Origin: Winogradskyella marincola
GTDB lineage: Bacteria > Bacteroidota > Bacteroidia > Flavobacteriales > Flavobacteriaceae
Assembly (NCBI RefSeq): GCF_029624125.1
Contig: NZ_JARSBN010000002.1
Location: 434,001 to 498,000, forward strand
Direction of reading: 5' to 3'
DNA length: 64,000 nucleotides
The position numbers and the translations under genes were made by a program. This document shows positions 9,501 through 18,696 of the stretch, in pieces. The stretch's first letter is position 1; every line of letters starts with the position of its first letter. The notes below the pieces were generated by a model, which saw only the letters and a program-made list of their open reading frames with translations, ran no database searches and was not told the DNA's origin.

Positions 9501-10722
9501 CCTGCTTTCTAATGCTTTTAAGTTTACTAAAAAGAACGGAAAAATTGTATTTGCAGTAGAGCAAGTCCATAACGAGCACAAGAAAGTCTTAATAAAAATA
9601 AAAGATAATGGTATTGGAGTTCCCGAAGCAAATAAAAGCACCATTTTTAATCGGTTTTTTCAAGTAGACGATAGAGGTGTTCATAATATGGGAAGTGGCG
9701 TAGGCTTGGCGTTGTCTAAATCAATTGTAGAGTTGCACAAAGGAAAGTTAGTCTTGGAAGAAGAAAAAGAATCTTGGGCTAATACAGTGTTTCAGATAGA
9801 ATTACTAATGGGCAAATCGCACTTAGATATCAATCAAGTTGATGATGACGAATTAAATTTGAGTAAAAACGTTATTGACGCTGATTCTAACACTAAAGTA
9901 CCTATAACAACACACGAGAATTTTGAATTTGAATACACGGTATACGATCCTGATAAGAAAACAATTTTTACAGTAGAAGATAATGATGAGGTAAGAAAAT
10001 TTATTGCAGATGTTTTAATTGAAAACTATAACGTGTTAGACTTTTCTAGTGCTAAGGAGGCAATTAGTTATATGGATAAAGAAATTCCAGATTTAATAAT
10101 ATCTGACATTATGATGCCAGAAATGGACGGATTACAATTTTGTAAGTATATAAAAACTAATGAGAGCACCAATCATATTCCTGTTATACTGTTAACAGCG
10201 AAGGCTTCAGTAGATAATAAGGTGGAAGGTTTAGCCACAGGAGCAGATTCATATATTTCAAAACCTTTTAGCACTAAAGTATTATTGCTGAGTGTGCAAA
10301 ACTTATTAAAATCAAAAGAAATCTTTAGGCAAAAATACAGTGGCAATTTTATTGTGGATTCTGACCTCGATAAATTAACTACACCAGAAGAGTTATTTCT
10401 TAAGAAGTTAATGAAAATTATTGAAGAAAATTTAGAAAATCCCGATTTCGACGTAAGTATGTTGGTTGATAAAATTGGAATGAGTAGAACAATTCTCTAT
10501 AAAAAAGTAAATTCTTTAACTAATCATTCTGTTGCTAGTTTAATAAAACAGTTGAGATTAAAAAAAGCAGCAGACATTATTGTAAAGACAACCTATCCTA
10601 TATCCGAAATAGCATTTATGGTTGGTTTCAATGATCGTAAACATTTTAGTAGAGAGTTTAAAAAAATATATAATCACTCGCCATCCGCTTATAAAAAACT
10701 TCAAAATGAAGTAGAAAAATAA
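6577..10722 (+). CDS. Hybrid two-component system regulator (HTCS)
   Basis: A 1381-residue one-protein signalling system that senses glycan fragments in the periplasm and activates the neighbouring PUL. After a signal peptide (about 1-23) come repeated two-component-regulator propeller blades (IWIGTENGLFRYDGYS, LWIGTNHGVNKF and many more). A Y_Y_Y domain lies near 720-790 and one membrane span near 803-825. A histidine kinase dimerisation domain follows with His862 in NISHEIRTPL, then an ATPase domain (NLLSNAFKFTKKNG, DNGIGV). The receiver domain has Asp1177 in SDIMMPEMDG. The end is an AraC-type helix-turn-helix (SEIAFMVGFNDRKHFSREFK). All signalling residues are intact. It sits directly upstream of susC in the same direction. 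Its own promoter, susC and two minus-strand genes share one motif, which it probably binds. Confidence 0.96.
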   Translation: MCNSIKYKIGFVLLICLQYYLQAQVTRLNFEQINYDEDFSPSMISSLVQTKKGFIWIGTENGLFRYDGYSFDRYVRDKREGSLSNNHVNVVFEDNEGDLWIGTNHGVNKFNKDSNTFSFIDISLTKGGRNYISSFVEDGNNNVWVGTFGGVKKLNKKENLLEKVSNDSNFILNRCRVLSLFYDKDYGILLGTAQGLQAFNPETNLLKDLPNAFQSNPDFLKAKVWKIEKESNGDLWFGTETKGVFKYDKENDILVQFANNSEADNSISSNWINDIITVDEHTIWFATQNGLDVYDKKTKTFTKYKHNALNTSSLTDNNLQCFLKDRDDCLWIGTRSGAINFYNKANSNFTNIGETVYPNFGLNHAIATAIIAEGENDLWVGTYGGGLTHLNFKTNVSSHYKVNEKAERKTKNLITALARMNEDHLICGTFNGLFNFDKNSKTFTSIPLSYEDSKANERPITSLIVDNDIIWVGTDGNGLKKILPDGTIENYLADASPGGLSDNFIIDLENRKEGIWISTQNGLNYFDKALSKVTKIYKTTTQPSIGNNSLTALFTDSKGRLWIGGDYDGLFYFDESKERFFVLNKDKGFTNASIQSIAEDAEGNLWVSSEDFLFRIKLDSSSKKFDFNTAEISKFSGKDGVSVKQFSRNASVLFNEKQLAFGAVKGITIFDPSLIYKAPNENEIVLTTLIVNNEIVESSKDNSILKKPISETSNITINYDQGYIGLEFSSLNFINPRKSKYAYKLDDDLRKDNWHNTGTQNRINLSNLNPGNYLLSIKSTIEDGSWNPNIKTLAITVLPPWWKTWWANLAYLLLFILIVLIIVKFINNRMKLKRKLFLENVESERKQEMLNMQLNFFTNISHEIRTPLTLIKGPIEELLEDTDNNPKSESKLKTIKQNSDRLLKLVNELLDFRKAEKGHMRIYCEEQDIVAFCFEIYESFKGLAAKKNIEYNFVLNSNSIKVFFDKNQMEKVVYNLLSNAFKFTKKNGKIVFAVEQVHNEHKKVLIKIKDNGIGVPEANKSTIFNRFFQVDDRGVHNMGSGVGLALSKSIVELHKGKLVLEEEKESWANTVFQIELLMGKSHLDINQVDDDELNLSKNVIDADSNTKVPITTHENFEFEYTVYDPDKKTIFTVEDNDEVRKFIADVLIENYNVLDFSSAKEAISYMDKEIPDLIISDIMMPEMDGLQFCKYIKTNESTNHIPVILLTAKASVDNKVEGLATGADSYISKPFSTKVLLLSVQNLLKSKEIFRQKYSGNFIVDSDLDKLTTPEELFLKKLMKIIEENLENPDFDVSMLVDKIGMSRTILYKKVNSLTNHSVASLIKQLRLKKAADIIVKTTYPISEIAFMVGFNDRKHFSREFKKIYNHSPSAYKKLQNEVEK

Positions 10723-10802
10723 AAGCTTTTAGTCAAAATAATAAGTTTTTTAAGCCTCTTTAAGGCGTCTAGTTAGGTTTGTAATACTGCTAAGTAGTTC
10801 TT

Positions 10803-10889
10803 TTTTAGGGTGTAAAAAACCAAACACATTAGCACCCCTTGAAACGCATATTTTAATACCTATAAATTTATTTTATTCAATCATATTTG
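10803..10889 (+). promoter_or_regulatory. susC promoter with PUL operator
   Basis: ACACATTAGCACCCCTTGAAA at 10824-10844 matches the sites upstream of 2137, 6265 and 6577. A weaker inverted copy (TTTAGGGTGTAAAAAACC) lies just before it at 10803-10820. The octamer CATATTTG (10882-10889, one mismatch to TAnnTTTG) follows CCCCT after 42 bp, 39 bp before the susC ATG. Confidence 0.6.
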
Positions 10890-10928
10890 TGTGCTGCATA
10901 GTGTATTTCAATTAATTTACATGATAAG

Positions 10929-13925
10929 ATGAGAAATAAATTTATAATATCTAGATGTGTTAAATCACTACTATTTACATTGCTTTGTACATTGTTTACA
11001 AGTGTTTATGGGCAAAGCAAAACTATAACAGGTAAAGTTGTAGATGATACAGGTGTGCCATTGCCTGGTGTTAATGTTTTAATTGATCAAACGACCATAG
11101 GAACTCAAACTAATTTTGATGGCGAATATACATTACAGGCAGAACCAGAAGATGTTCTGGTATTTTCATATCTAGGATTTAAGACATTAAAAATCACTGT
11201 TGGGACTCAAAATGTAATTGATGCAACTTTAGAAGAAGATGCTTCAGCGCTTGAAGAAGTGGTGGTTGTAGGATACGGAACAAAAAAGAAAAGTGATATT
11301 ATTAGCTCTGTAGTTACTGTTGACAAAGATGATTTAGTAAAGGTAGCAACATCAGATATTGGAGAAATGTTGCGAGGAAAAGCGGCAGGTGTTCAGGTCA
11401 CTTTAGCTAGTGGTGCACCAGGAGGTTCATCTACAATACGAATTAGAGGTCAAAGCTCTATAAGTGGAGGAAATGATCCTATTGTCATTGCAGATGGTGT
11501 ACGCATAGGTAGTATAAACGATATAAATGCTAATGATATTGCTTCGTTAGAGGTATTAAAAGATGCTGCTGCTCAGGCTATTTATGGTGCAAGAGCTTCT
11601 AATGGAGTGATTCTTATTACTACAAAACGAGGTAAAGAAGGAAAAACCTCAGTGTCTTACAATGGCTTTTCTGGTATACAAACCATTAATAGAAATTTTG
11701 ATATCTACAGCGGAGAAGAATTTGCACAATTAAAGCGAGAAGCTTTCAGAACAAATAATGGAGGTGAATATAGATTAGATGAAGATATATTTTCTGGTTT
11801 AGAATTAGCTAGTGTGCAAAACCAAGATTATATAGATTGGGAAGATTTAGTGCTCGGAACCGGTGAAACACAAAACCACGCAATCAATATATCGTCTGGA
11901 ACCGAAAAATTCAGAATTTTTAGTAGTGTAAATTATATTAATACTAAAGGAGTTATTCCAAACTCGAGTTATAATAAAGTAGGTTTAAGATTAAATGCTG
12001 ATCAAAAAATAAATGAATGGTTAAATATAGGTCTTAATACCTCATTTCAATTTTCAGAAACTAATAACCCAAACAACGGAGGTGTAATTTTAAATGCTTT
12101 AACAACAGCACCCTTAGGAAGTGTTTACAACCCAGATGGTACCTTACGTTACTTACCTGGTGGGTTTGAAGAAAATAAAAACCCATTAATTGATTTAGAT
12201 GAAACCACAAACGTAACAGACCAAAGAAATGATATACTCAACCTCTTTATTGATATTTCACCTATTGAAGGCTTAAATTACAGAGTTAATTTAAGTAGAA
12301 GGTCATGGAATTATAAGCGTAAGTCTTACAATACCACACAATCGTTATCAGGAATTGCAAATAATGGTCAAGGTAGTGGATCTATTCAGTTTCAGGATAA
12401 TGTAGAGTGGCAATTAGAAAATATTATTACTTACGATTTTGATATAAACGAAATTAATCATTTTGGTATTACAGCAGTTCAGAGTATATCTGAAACAACT
12501 TATAATAATTTTCAGAATGTTGCCGAAAGAATACCAAATGATATTTTAGGCATAAACGGTTTAGAAGGAGCATTTCTAAATACTCCAAGTATAAGTGCTA
12601 ATAAAAGAGGTATTGTATCTGCAGTAGGAAGATTAGAATACGATTTTGATAATAAATATTATGTAACAATCTCTGGAAGAGCTGATGGTTCTACTGTCTT
12701 TGGAAGAAATAATAAATGGGCCTTTTTTCCAGCAGCTAATTTTGGGTGGAATATTCACAAAGAAGCCTTTTTAGAAGATGTAGATGCTATTAATAATTTA
12801 AAACTAAGATTTAGTTATGGTAGTGTCGGAAACGAAGGGATAAGCCCAGGTCAAAGTCAAAGTACAGCAGATCAGAGAGACTATATTATAGATGATAACC
12901 AAGTGTCTGGTTATGTGCCAGGAACTACGTTGCCAAATCCAGATTTACGCTGGGAAACTTCAACAACCTTTAATACAGCTGTAGACTTTGGTCTTTTTAA
13001 TAATAGAATAACATCTACCATAGAATATTACAATACAAGAACTAAAGATCTTTTAGTTAGAGAGCAGTTAGACCCTTCTTCGGGTTACAACTCAAAGCTT
13101 ACCAATATTGGCGAGATTGAGAATCAAGGTTTAGAAATTACTTTAAATACAGATGTAGTAAGAAATGAAAATTTCAATTTAAACGTTGGAATGTCATTTA
13201 CTAAAAATCAAAACAAAATTATTAGTCTATACGGTAGAGATGAAAATGGAGATGGTATCGAAGACGATGATATTCTTAATAGAAGATTTATTGGTGAAGA
13301 AATTAATGTATACTATCAGTACCAACCTATAGGTATTTTTCAAGAAGGTGAAGATATTGTTAGTTCAGCACAACCTACAGCACTTCCAGGAGACGTAAAA
13401 TTACGAGATGTAAATGGAGATAATATTATAGACGATGAGGATCGAGTAATAACATCTCAATCACCAGATTGGTTCGGAACATTATCGATTAGTGCAGACT
13501 ATAAAGGCATTGATTTTTCTGCCGATATATATACAGTCCAAGGAGTAACTAGAAATAACCCATTCTTATACGGTTATTTAGAAGGAGGTTCTTTAAGAGG
13601 AATTAAAAACGGAATTAAACAGAATTATTGGACTCCAGAAAATCCAGGTGGAGATTTCCCAAGACCTAGAGAAGGTAATGACCCAGACAATATATATTCA
13701 TTAGGGTTACAAGATGCTTCCTATATTAGGTTGCAAAACATTACACTAGGTTATACACTTCCAAAAGACCTTTTAACTAGCATAGGACTTACCAAATTAA
13801 GGGTTTATGCAACCGGAAGCAATTTAGTAACCATTACAGATTTTCAATCTTACAGTCCCGAGAAAAACCCGAGTGATTATCCAGAAGCGGTAACAGTGGT
13901 TATGGGATTACAAATAGGATTTTAA
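10929..13925 (+). CDS. SusC/RagA family TonB-linked outer membrane transporter
   Basis: A 998-residue outer-membrane beta-barrel that imports oligosaccharides with energy from TonB. A signal peptide ends in SVYGQ near residue 29. A carboxypeptidase-regulatory-like domain follows (about 32-105; GVPLPGVNVLIDQTTIGTQT), then the TonB box EEVVVVGYG near residue 109. A complete plug domain ends about residue 235 (TIRIRGQSSI, DPIVIADGV, VLKDAAAQAIYG, ANGVILITTKRG). The rest is barrel with a typical C-terminus (YATGSNLVTITDFQSYSPE). SusD follows after 24 bp. It is probably induced by the upstream hybrid regulator. The complete plug contrasts with the plugless relative at 53703. Confidence 0.96.
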   Translation: MRNKFIISRCVKSLLFTLLCTLFTSVYGQSKTITGKVVDDTGVPLPGVNVLIDQTTIGTQTNFDGEYTLQAEPEDVLVFSYLGFKTLKITVGTQNVIDATLEEDASALEEVVVVGYGTKKKSDIISSVVTVDKDDLVKVATSDIGEMLRGKAAGVQVTLASGAPGGSSTIRIRGQSSISGGNDPIVIADGVRIGSINDINANDIASLEVLKDAAAQAIYGARASNGVILITTKRGKEGKTSVSYNGFSGIQTINRNFDIYSGEEFAQLKREAFRTNNGGEYRLDEDIFSGLELASVQNQDYIDWEDLVLGTGETQNHAINISSGTEKFRIFSSVNYINTKGVIPNSSYNKVGLRLNADQKINEWLNIGLNTSFQFSETNNPNNGGVILNALTTAPLGSVYNPDGTLRYLPGGFEENKNPLIDLDETTNVTDQRNDILNLFIDISPIEGLNYRVNLSRRSWNYKRKSYNTTQSLSGIANNGQGSGSIQFQDNVEWQLENIITYDFDINEINHFGITAVQSISETTYNNFQNVAERIPNDILGINGLEGAFLNTPSISANKRGIVSAVGRLEYDFDNKYYVTISGRADGSTVFGRNNKWAFFPAANFGWNIHKEAFLEDVDAINNLKLRFSYGSVGNEGISPGQSQSTADQRDYIIDDNQVSGYVPGTTLPNPDLRWETSTTFNTAVDFGLFNNRITSTIEYYNTRTKDLLVREQLDPSSGYNSKLTNIGEIENQGLEITLNTDVVRNENFNLNVGMSFTKNQNKIISLYGRDENGDGIEDDDILNRRFIGEEINVYYQYQPIGIFQEGEDIVSSAQPTALPGDVKLRDVNGDNIIDDEDRVITSQSPDWFGTLSISADYKGIDFSADIYTVQGVTRNNPFLYGYLEGGSLRGIKNGIKQNYWTPENPGGDFPRPREGNDPDNIYSLGLQDASYIRLQNITLGYTLPKDLLTSIGLTKLRVYATGSNLVTITDFQSYSPEKNPSDYPEAVTVVMGLQIGF

Positions 13926-13949
13926 AAGCAAAACAATAAAACAATTATT

Positions 13950-15566
13950 ATGAAAAATATTAAGCACCTATTATCGTTTTCAGTGTTAATAGCAATAATG
14001 CTGTTTTCTTGTGAAGATTTTCTTGAAGAAGAAATATTAGATGAGGTTTCAGTAGATTATATTTATAATTCTCCTGAAGGATTAGAAGTTGGAGTTAACG
14101 CATTATATAACAGAATGCGAATTTATAATTCTCCAAGCGGTGATAATGATAATTTAAGAGCTAATGTATTCTTTTTAGCCGCTACAGATTTAGGACTGCA
14201 CAGAACATGGTTTACCCCTTATGGAGCTACGCAACATACACCAGCGAGGTTTCCGGCAGATAAGTGGAACAATGCTTACCGAGTTATAGATAGGGCTTCT
14301 GCCATAATTACGAGTGCAAGATCTATTGATATGGATGCTGATGCTAAAAATAAATTAGTAGCACAAGCAAAAGTTATTAGAGGAGAGTTATACCTCGATT
14401 TAATTAGAATGTATGGTACTATAATTTTAGATACCGTACCAACAACACCCGAAAACATAAATGACCCAGTAGTTTACGAAGCTGCTTCTGAAGAGGCTAT
14501 TTTTGGTGTTATCAATCAAGATTTAGATTTTGCTATAGAGCATTTAGAATGGCAAGATCAAATAGGACGTTACCGACAAGGTGTTGCAAGGCATTTGAGA
14601 GGTAAATCTGCCATGTGGACAGGAGATTGGCAAGAAGCAGCAGATCAGTTTGATGCAATTATTAATAATGGTACTCACGATCTAGTTAATATAGATCAAG
14701 TTTTTGGAACCGATGTAAATCATCAAGAAGCGTTATTTGTTTACCAAAGAGATCAGTTACTAGGAGAAGGTGATGCACTTGCTGGAGGTGGTGGATTTTG
14801 GCTAGGAAGTGTCTTTAATCAAAGACTTTACGAAAAACAATCGGGCTCAGATCCTGTAGCAGGTGGCGAAGTTATCAATGATGTAGAATATGGTGGACAG
14901 TCCTTAGGTTGGTTCTTCCCTAATAGTTATTTAGAATCTTTATATGACACGGCAACAGATTTACGTTTTACAACCTATTACTGGCCAAAGGATTATACAG
15001 AATATTATGTGAATAACCCAGAGCATCCAAATTTTGGACAGCCAATAACAGAGCCAGAAGACAACTACAGAAGATTTCACTGGAGCCTAAAAAAATACGC
15101 TGATTTCGAAACCAAATTACCAAATACATTAGAAAGTTATAAAGACTATATGTATTACAGATTTGCAGAGACTCTATTGTTAGGGTCAGAAGCTCATGCC
15201 AATCTTGGAAATAATGGAACAGCTCTAGAGTATCTTAATAAGGTAAGACGTAGAGGTTATGGCTTAGACCCTAATGTAGCAGCTCCTAGTGTAGACTTTC
15301 CATCATGGAACCAGGACGACTATTTAGAAGAATCAGCAAGGGAGTTGGCTTTTGAAAATAATAGATGGTTCTTATTAAAACGTTTAGGCTTATTACAAGA
15401 ACGCGTTTCTATGTATTACAGAAACGGAGATAATTCTACATCAGAAGCTAATGATGCAGCCAATAGCTCAACACCATTTCAACCGCATTTTGTGAATTGC
15501 CCAATACCTCAAAGTCAAATAGACATTATAGGTGAAAATGCATCACAGTTCAACATTGGATATTAA
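13950..15566 (+). CDS. SusD/RagB family surface glycan-binding lipoprotein
   Basis: A 538-residue lipoprotein that caps the SusC barrel and captures oligosaccharides outside the cell. The signal peptide ends in MLFSC (Cys21). The SusD N-terminus is recognisable (EDFLEEEILDEVSVDYIYNS), followed by helical repeat regions (NKLVAQAKVIRGELYLDLIR, RHLRGKSAMWTGDWQEAADQ). The family ending is YLEESARELAFENNRWFLLK and PIPQSQIDIIGENASQFN. Length is normal. It lies between susC and the GH2 gene with short gaps (24 and 14 bp), so it is co-transcribed. Confidence 0.95.
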   Translation: MKNIKHLLSFSVLIAIMLFSCEDFLEEEILDEVSVDYIYNSPEGLEVGVNALYNRMRIYNSPSGDNDNLRANVFFLAATDLGLHRTWFTPYGATQHTPARFPADKWNNAYRVIDRASAIITSARSIDMDADAKNKLVAQAKVIRGELYLDLIRMYGTIILDTVPTTPENINDPVVYEAASEEAIFGVINQDLDFAIEHLEWQDQIGRYRQGVARHLRGKSAMWTGDWQEAADQFDAIINNGTHDLVNIDQVFGTDVNHQEALFVYQRDQLLGEGDALAGGGGFWLGSVFNQRLYEKQSGSDPVAGGEVINDVEYGGQSLGWFFPNSYLESLYDTATDLRFTTYYWPKDYTEYYVNNPEHPNFGQPITEPEDNYRRFHWSLKKYADFETKLPNTLESYKDYMYYRFAETLLLGSEAHANLGNNGTALEYLNKVRRRGYGLDPNVAAPSVDFPSWNQDDYLEESARELAFENNRWFLLKRLGLLQERVSMYYRNGDNSTSEANDAANSSTPFQPHFVNCPIPQSQIDIIGENASQFNIGY

Positions 15567-15580
15567 GATTTATAAAAGGT

Positions 15581-17404
15581 ATGAATTATAGAAAAATTAT
15601 TTTCGCACTAATAGCGATTACAACAATCAGTTTTAATACTTATAGCCAAAAGATCATTCAAAATGTCTTTGATAGAGAAGCTATAAGTCTAAATGGCTCA
15701 TGGAATTATATCATTGATCCATATCAAATGGGTTATTTAGATTATAGACAAAAGCCATTTGATGAAAGCAAATCGGGTAAAGGAGGCTTCTATGACAATC
15801 TTCATAATGTCTCTAAGGAAACCAAAGTAGAATACGATTTTAGCAATGAGCCAACATTAGATGTTCCTGGAGATTGGAACTCACAAGATCAACGCTTACT
15901 TTTTTACGAAGGTACCTTATGGTATAAAAAGGATTTTGTGATAAAGCCAACAACAGACCAAAACTACATCCTTTATTTTGCTGCAGTAAACTACGAATGC
16001 CACGTCTATCTTAACGGTAAAAAATTAGGAACTCATAAAGGTGGTTTTACTCCATTTCAGTTTGATGTCACTTCAAAACTTAACGACGGTGAAAACTTTG
16101 TTGTTGTTATGGTAGATAATACAAGAAAGAAAGATGAAGTACCAACCATTAATACAGATTGGTGGAACTACGGAGGGATTACACGAGATGTTTTATTGGT
16201 AAGCACACCAAAAGAATATATCAACGATTATAAAGTGCAATTAGCAAAGGATAATAAAAAATTAATTGAGGGGTTTGTAAAAGTTGAGGGTATTAACAGT
16301 ACTCAAGATGTTGTAGTAGAAATCCCTGAATTAAAGATTAAATCTACCTTCCAAACCGATAATCAAGGTTTAGTGAAGTTTAATATCCCAGTGAAAAAAC
16401 TGACTTATTGGTCACCTGATTCACCAAAACTCTACGATGTAAAAATAACTTCAAAGTTAGATGAAGTTCACGATAAAATAGGTTTTAGAACCATTAAAAC
16501 TGTCGATAAAAACATTCTGCTTAATGGCAAATCTATATTCTTAAAAGGTATTTCTGTCCATGATGAAAACCCATTGCTAGGCGGACGATTAAGATCTGAT
16601 GCTGATATGAGAATGTTGCTCACTTGGGCAAAAGAATTAGGGTGTAACTATGTGCGCCTAGCACATTACACGCACAATGAAAGAATGTTGCAATTAGCAG
16701 ATGAAATGGGCTTGTTGGTTTGGGCAGAAGTTCCTGTGTATTGGACAATCTCTTGGACCAACCCAGAAACTTATGCTAATGCAGAAAATCAATTGGCCGT
16801 TGGTATAGAACGTGATAAAAACAGAGCAAGTGTAATTATTTGGTCTATAGGAAATGAAACACCTGTAAATGAAGACCGAAATGCTTTTATGGGAAAACTT
16901 GTAGATAAAGTAAGAGCATTAGACGACACAAGGTTAGTGGCAGCAGCTTTAGAAATAGAACGTGAAGGTTATAAAATTACAGTAGAAGATCATTTAGGAG
17001 ACAAATTAGACTTAGCAAGCTTTAATGAATATGGAGGTTGGTATTGGTCTAACGCAAAAGAATTACCAAAATATTCTTACGATATTAAATTTAACAAACC
17101 CGTAATTATATCAGAATTTGGAGCAGGAGCTTTAGCAGGCTTTCATGGAGATGACGATACCATGTGGAGCGAAGAACATCAAGAGTTAATCTACATTAAT
17201 CAACTTGAAATGTTAGACAAAATGGATGGGTTAAGAGGAATGACGCCTTGGATTTTAGTCGATTTTAAATCTCCAAGAAGACAGAACCCAGTATTTCAAA
17301 ACTTCTGGAATAGAAAAGGTTTAATTTCCAATACAGGAGAAAAGAAAAAAGCATTTTTCACCTTACAAGAATATTACAAGAAAAAAACCAAGGAATATAA
17401 ATAG
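15581..17404 (+). CDS. Glycoside hydrolase family 2, beta-glucuronidase-like
   Basis: A 607-residue exported exo-glycosidase with a signal peptide ending in TYSQ. It has an N-terminal sugar-binding domain (LYFAAVNYECHVYLNGKKLG), an Ig-like domain and a TIM barrel. Acid/base Glu426 lies in WSIGNETP and nucleophile Glu512 in ISEFGAGA. Near the C-terminus, Asn577 and Lys579 form N-R-K-G, the motif that beta-glucuronidases use to hold the sugar carboxylate. Spacing from the catalytic residues is close to that in the E. coli enzyme, as is the length. A glucuronidase role fits the nearby uxuA. Other GH2 activities (galactosidase, galactofuranosidase) remain possible because related Bacteroidota GH2s may share this ending. 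It is in the susCD operon and the next gene begins 1 bp after its stop. Confidence 0.88.
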   Translation: MNYRKIIFALIAITTISFNTYSQKIIQNVFDREAISLNGSWNYIIDPYQMGYLDYRQKPFDESKSGKGGFYDNLHNVSKETKVEYDFSNEPTLDVPGDWNSQDQRLLFYEGTLWYKKDFVIKPTTDQNYILYFAAVNYECHVYLNGKKLGTHKGGFTPFQFDVTSKLNDGENFVVVMVDNTRKKDEVPTINTDWWNYGGITRDVLLVSTPKEYINDYKVQLAKDNKKLIEGFVKVEGINSTQDVVVEIPELKIKSTFQTDNQGLVKFNIPVKKLTYWSPDSPKLYDVKITSKLDEVHDKIGFRTIKTVDKNILLNGKSIFLKGISVHDENPLLGGRLRSDADMRMLLTWAKELGCNYVRLAHYTHNERMLQLADEMGLLVWAEVPVYWTISWTNPETYANAENQLAVGIERDKNRASVIIWSIGNETPVNEDRNAFMGKLVDKVRALDDTRLVAAALEIEREGYKITVEDHLGDKLDLASFNEYGGWYWSNAKELPKYSYDIKFNKPVIISEFGAGALAGFHGDDDTMWSEEHQELIYINQLEMLDKMDGLRGMTPWILVDFKSPRRQNPVFQNFWNRKGLISNTGEKKKAFFTLQEYYKKKTKEYK

Positions 17405-17432
17405 TATGAATTATTTAAGAAAAATCTATGTT

Positions 17433-18572
17433 ATGAAAAATAAATTAAAATTTTTGACATTTTTAATTCTGCTCACATCTTGTGCATGTACAGAGGATGA
17501 AAAAATAGTATTCGTAGATGGTGATACTTTAGATGAATCTCCTGTAGATTCAGAATTCCCTAGTGCAAAAGAGGTAGTTTTAGAAATGGGAGCTGGGTTT
17601 AATTTGGGCAATACTTTTGATAATGGTCAGAACGAAACTACATTTCAAGCATCAAAACCCGTATTAGATTTGTATATCGGTGCAGGTATGACTCATGTTA
17701 GAATACCTACTACTTGGATGGATCGTTTTGATGGCGATCATATAGCCGATGAAAATGGAAATATCAATACAAGTCATCCAAGATTTTTAGAATTGGTTCA
17801 ACTTATCGATTATGCATTAAGTCAAGATATTTATGTGGTTCTAAATACGCATCACGAATCTTGGTTAAAAGACAATTATGATGGTAGTGAGTCTTACGAT
17901 TTAAAGTTTCATAACCTATGGACAGGTATTGCTACATATTTCAAAGACCGTTCTAATCATTTAATCTTTGAGGTGCTTAACGAGCCAGAAGGAAATTTAG
18001 GAGAGTTTGATGGTGATGGCCCTTTTCCTGATCCAACAGATGCCACAGCTATAGAATACACAAGACATATAAATAATGTTGGATATGAGGCCATAAGAGC
18101 AACAGGAGGTAATAACTCTACACGTATTGTTATGGTTGGTGTTAATAGTCAAGGTAACGCTTTATACATAGATGAAGTTTATCCTAATCAAATAAGTCTT
18201 CCTGGGCAAGGTTCAGATGATTATTTAGCAATTCAGGTGCATAGTTATTCACCATGGGATTTTTGTGGAGAAATAGGCAGCAATGCGGCTTTTCCTGGTA
18301 ATTCTTTTTTTGAACAAGGCATTCAGGATGTAAGTGTACATGCCTTAGTGTTAGATGTTGCTATTAATTATGGTGAATTTGGTGTTGGTAGAGAATCTAA
18401 TCAGAGTGAAAGAAATACACCACTTGTAAGAGGTTATTATAAAACCGTTGCAGATGCTACTCTAGGTCAATCGATGTCTTACACTGTTTGGGATGACCGT
18501 GGATGGTTTAGGTTAGTTAATGATGAAGCTACTGATTTTTCATTTAATATTGTGCCTACTATGCTTGATTAA
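17433..18572 (+). CDS. Glycoside hydrolase family 5 lipoprotein (endoglucanase-like)
   Basis: A 379-residue endo-acting GH5, expected to cut beta-linked glucan or mannan chains at the surface. I chose the ATG at 17433 over an in-frame ATG at 17406 because it gives a clean lipoprotein signal, MKNKLKFLTFLILLTSC (Cys17). Motifs are GFNLGNTFD, THVRIPTTWMDRF and LNTHHESW, with acid/base Glu184 in FEVLNEPEG. QVHSYSPWDF follows, then nucleophile Glu315 in NYGEFGVG. Domain length fits a lone catalytic domain with no binding module. The subfamily cannot be assigned by eye, so cellulase, lichenase or mannanase activity is open. It is the last gene before a strong terminator. Confidence 0.88.
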   Translation: MKNKLKFLTFLILLTSCACTEDEKIVFVDGDTLDESPVDSEFPSAKEVVLEMGAGFNLGNTFDNGQNETTFQASKPVLDLYIGAGMTHVRIPTTWMDRFDGDHIADENGNINTSHPRFLELVQLIDYALSQDIYVVLNTHHESWLKDNYDGSESYDLKFHNLWTGIATYFKDRSNHLIFEVLNEPEGNLGEFDGDGPFPDPTDATAIEYTRHINNVGYEAIRATGGNNSTRIVMVGVNSQGNALYIDEVYPNQISLPGQGSDDYLAIQVHSYSPWDFCGEIGSNAAFPGNSFFEQGIQDVSVHALVLDVAINYGEFGVGRESNQSERNTPLVRGYYKTVADATLGQSMSYTVWDDRGWFRLVNDEATDFSFNIVPTMLD

Positions 18573-18592
18573 GCTTGTTTCGTAAAACTTAT

Positions 18593-18629
18593 AAAAGTCT
18601 GTGAATTTATTATGTTCACAGACTTTTTA
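18593..18629 (+). terminator. Terminator of the susCD-GH2-GH5 operon
   Basis: AAAAGTCTGTGAA pairs with TTCACAGACTTTTT around a 9-nt loop, followed by T. It lies 21 bp after the GH5 stop and separates that operon from the GH3 gene. Confidence 0.85.
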
Positions 18630-18696
18630 ATATACTATAAAGAGAAAGTTCAGTTGAATTTCATAACAGCTGATTAATCCTTCAAAAATCTTATTT

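Noticed and set aside
18634-18650. ACTATAAAGAGAAAG upstream of bglX, resembling part of the PUL operator region
   Set aside because: It is AT-rich, in the wrong orientation and lacks the CACCCCT core and the 41-bp spacing.
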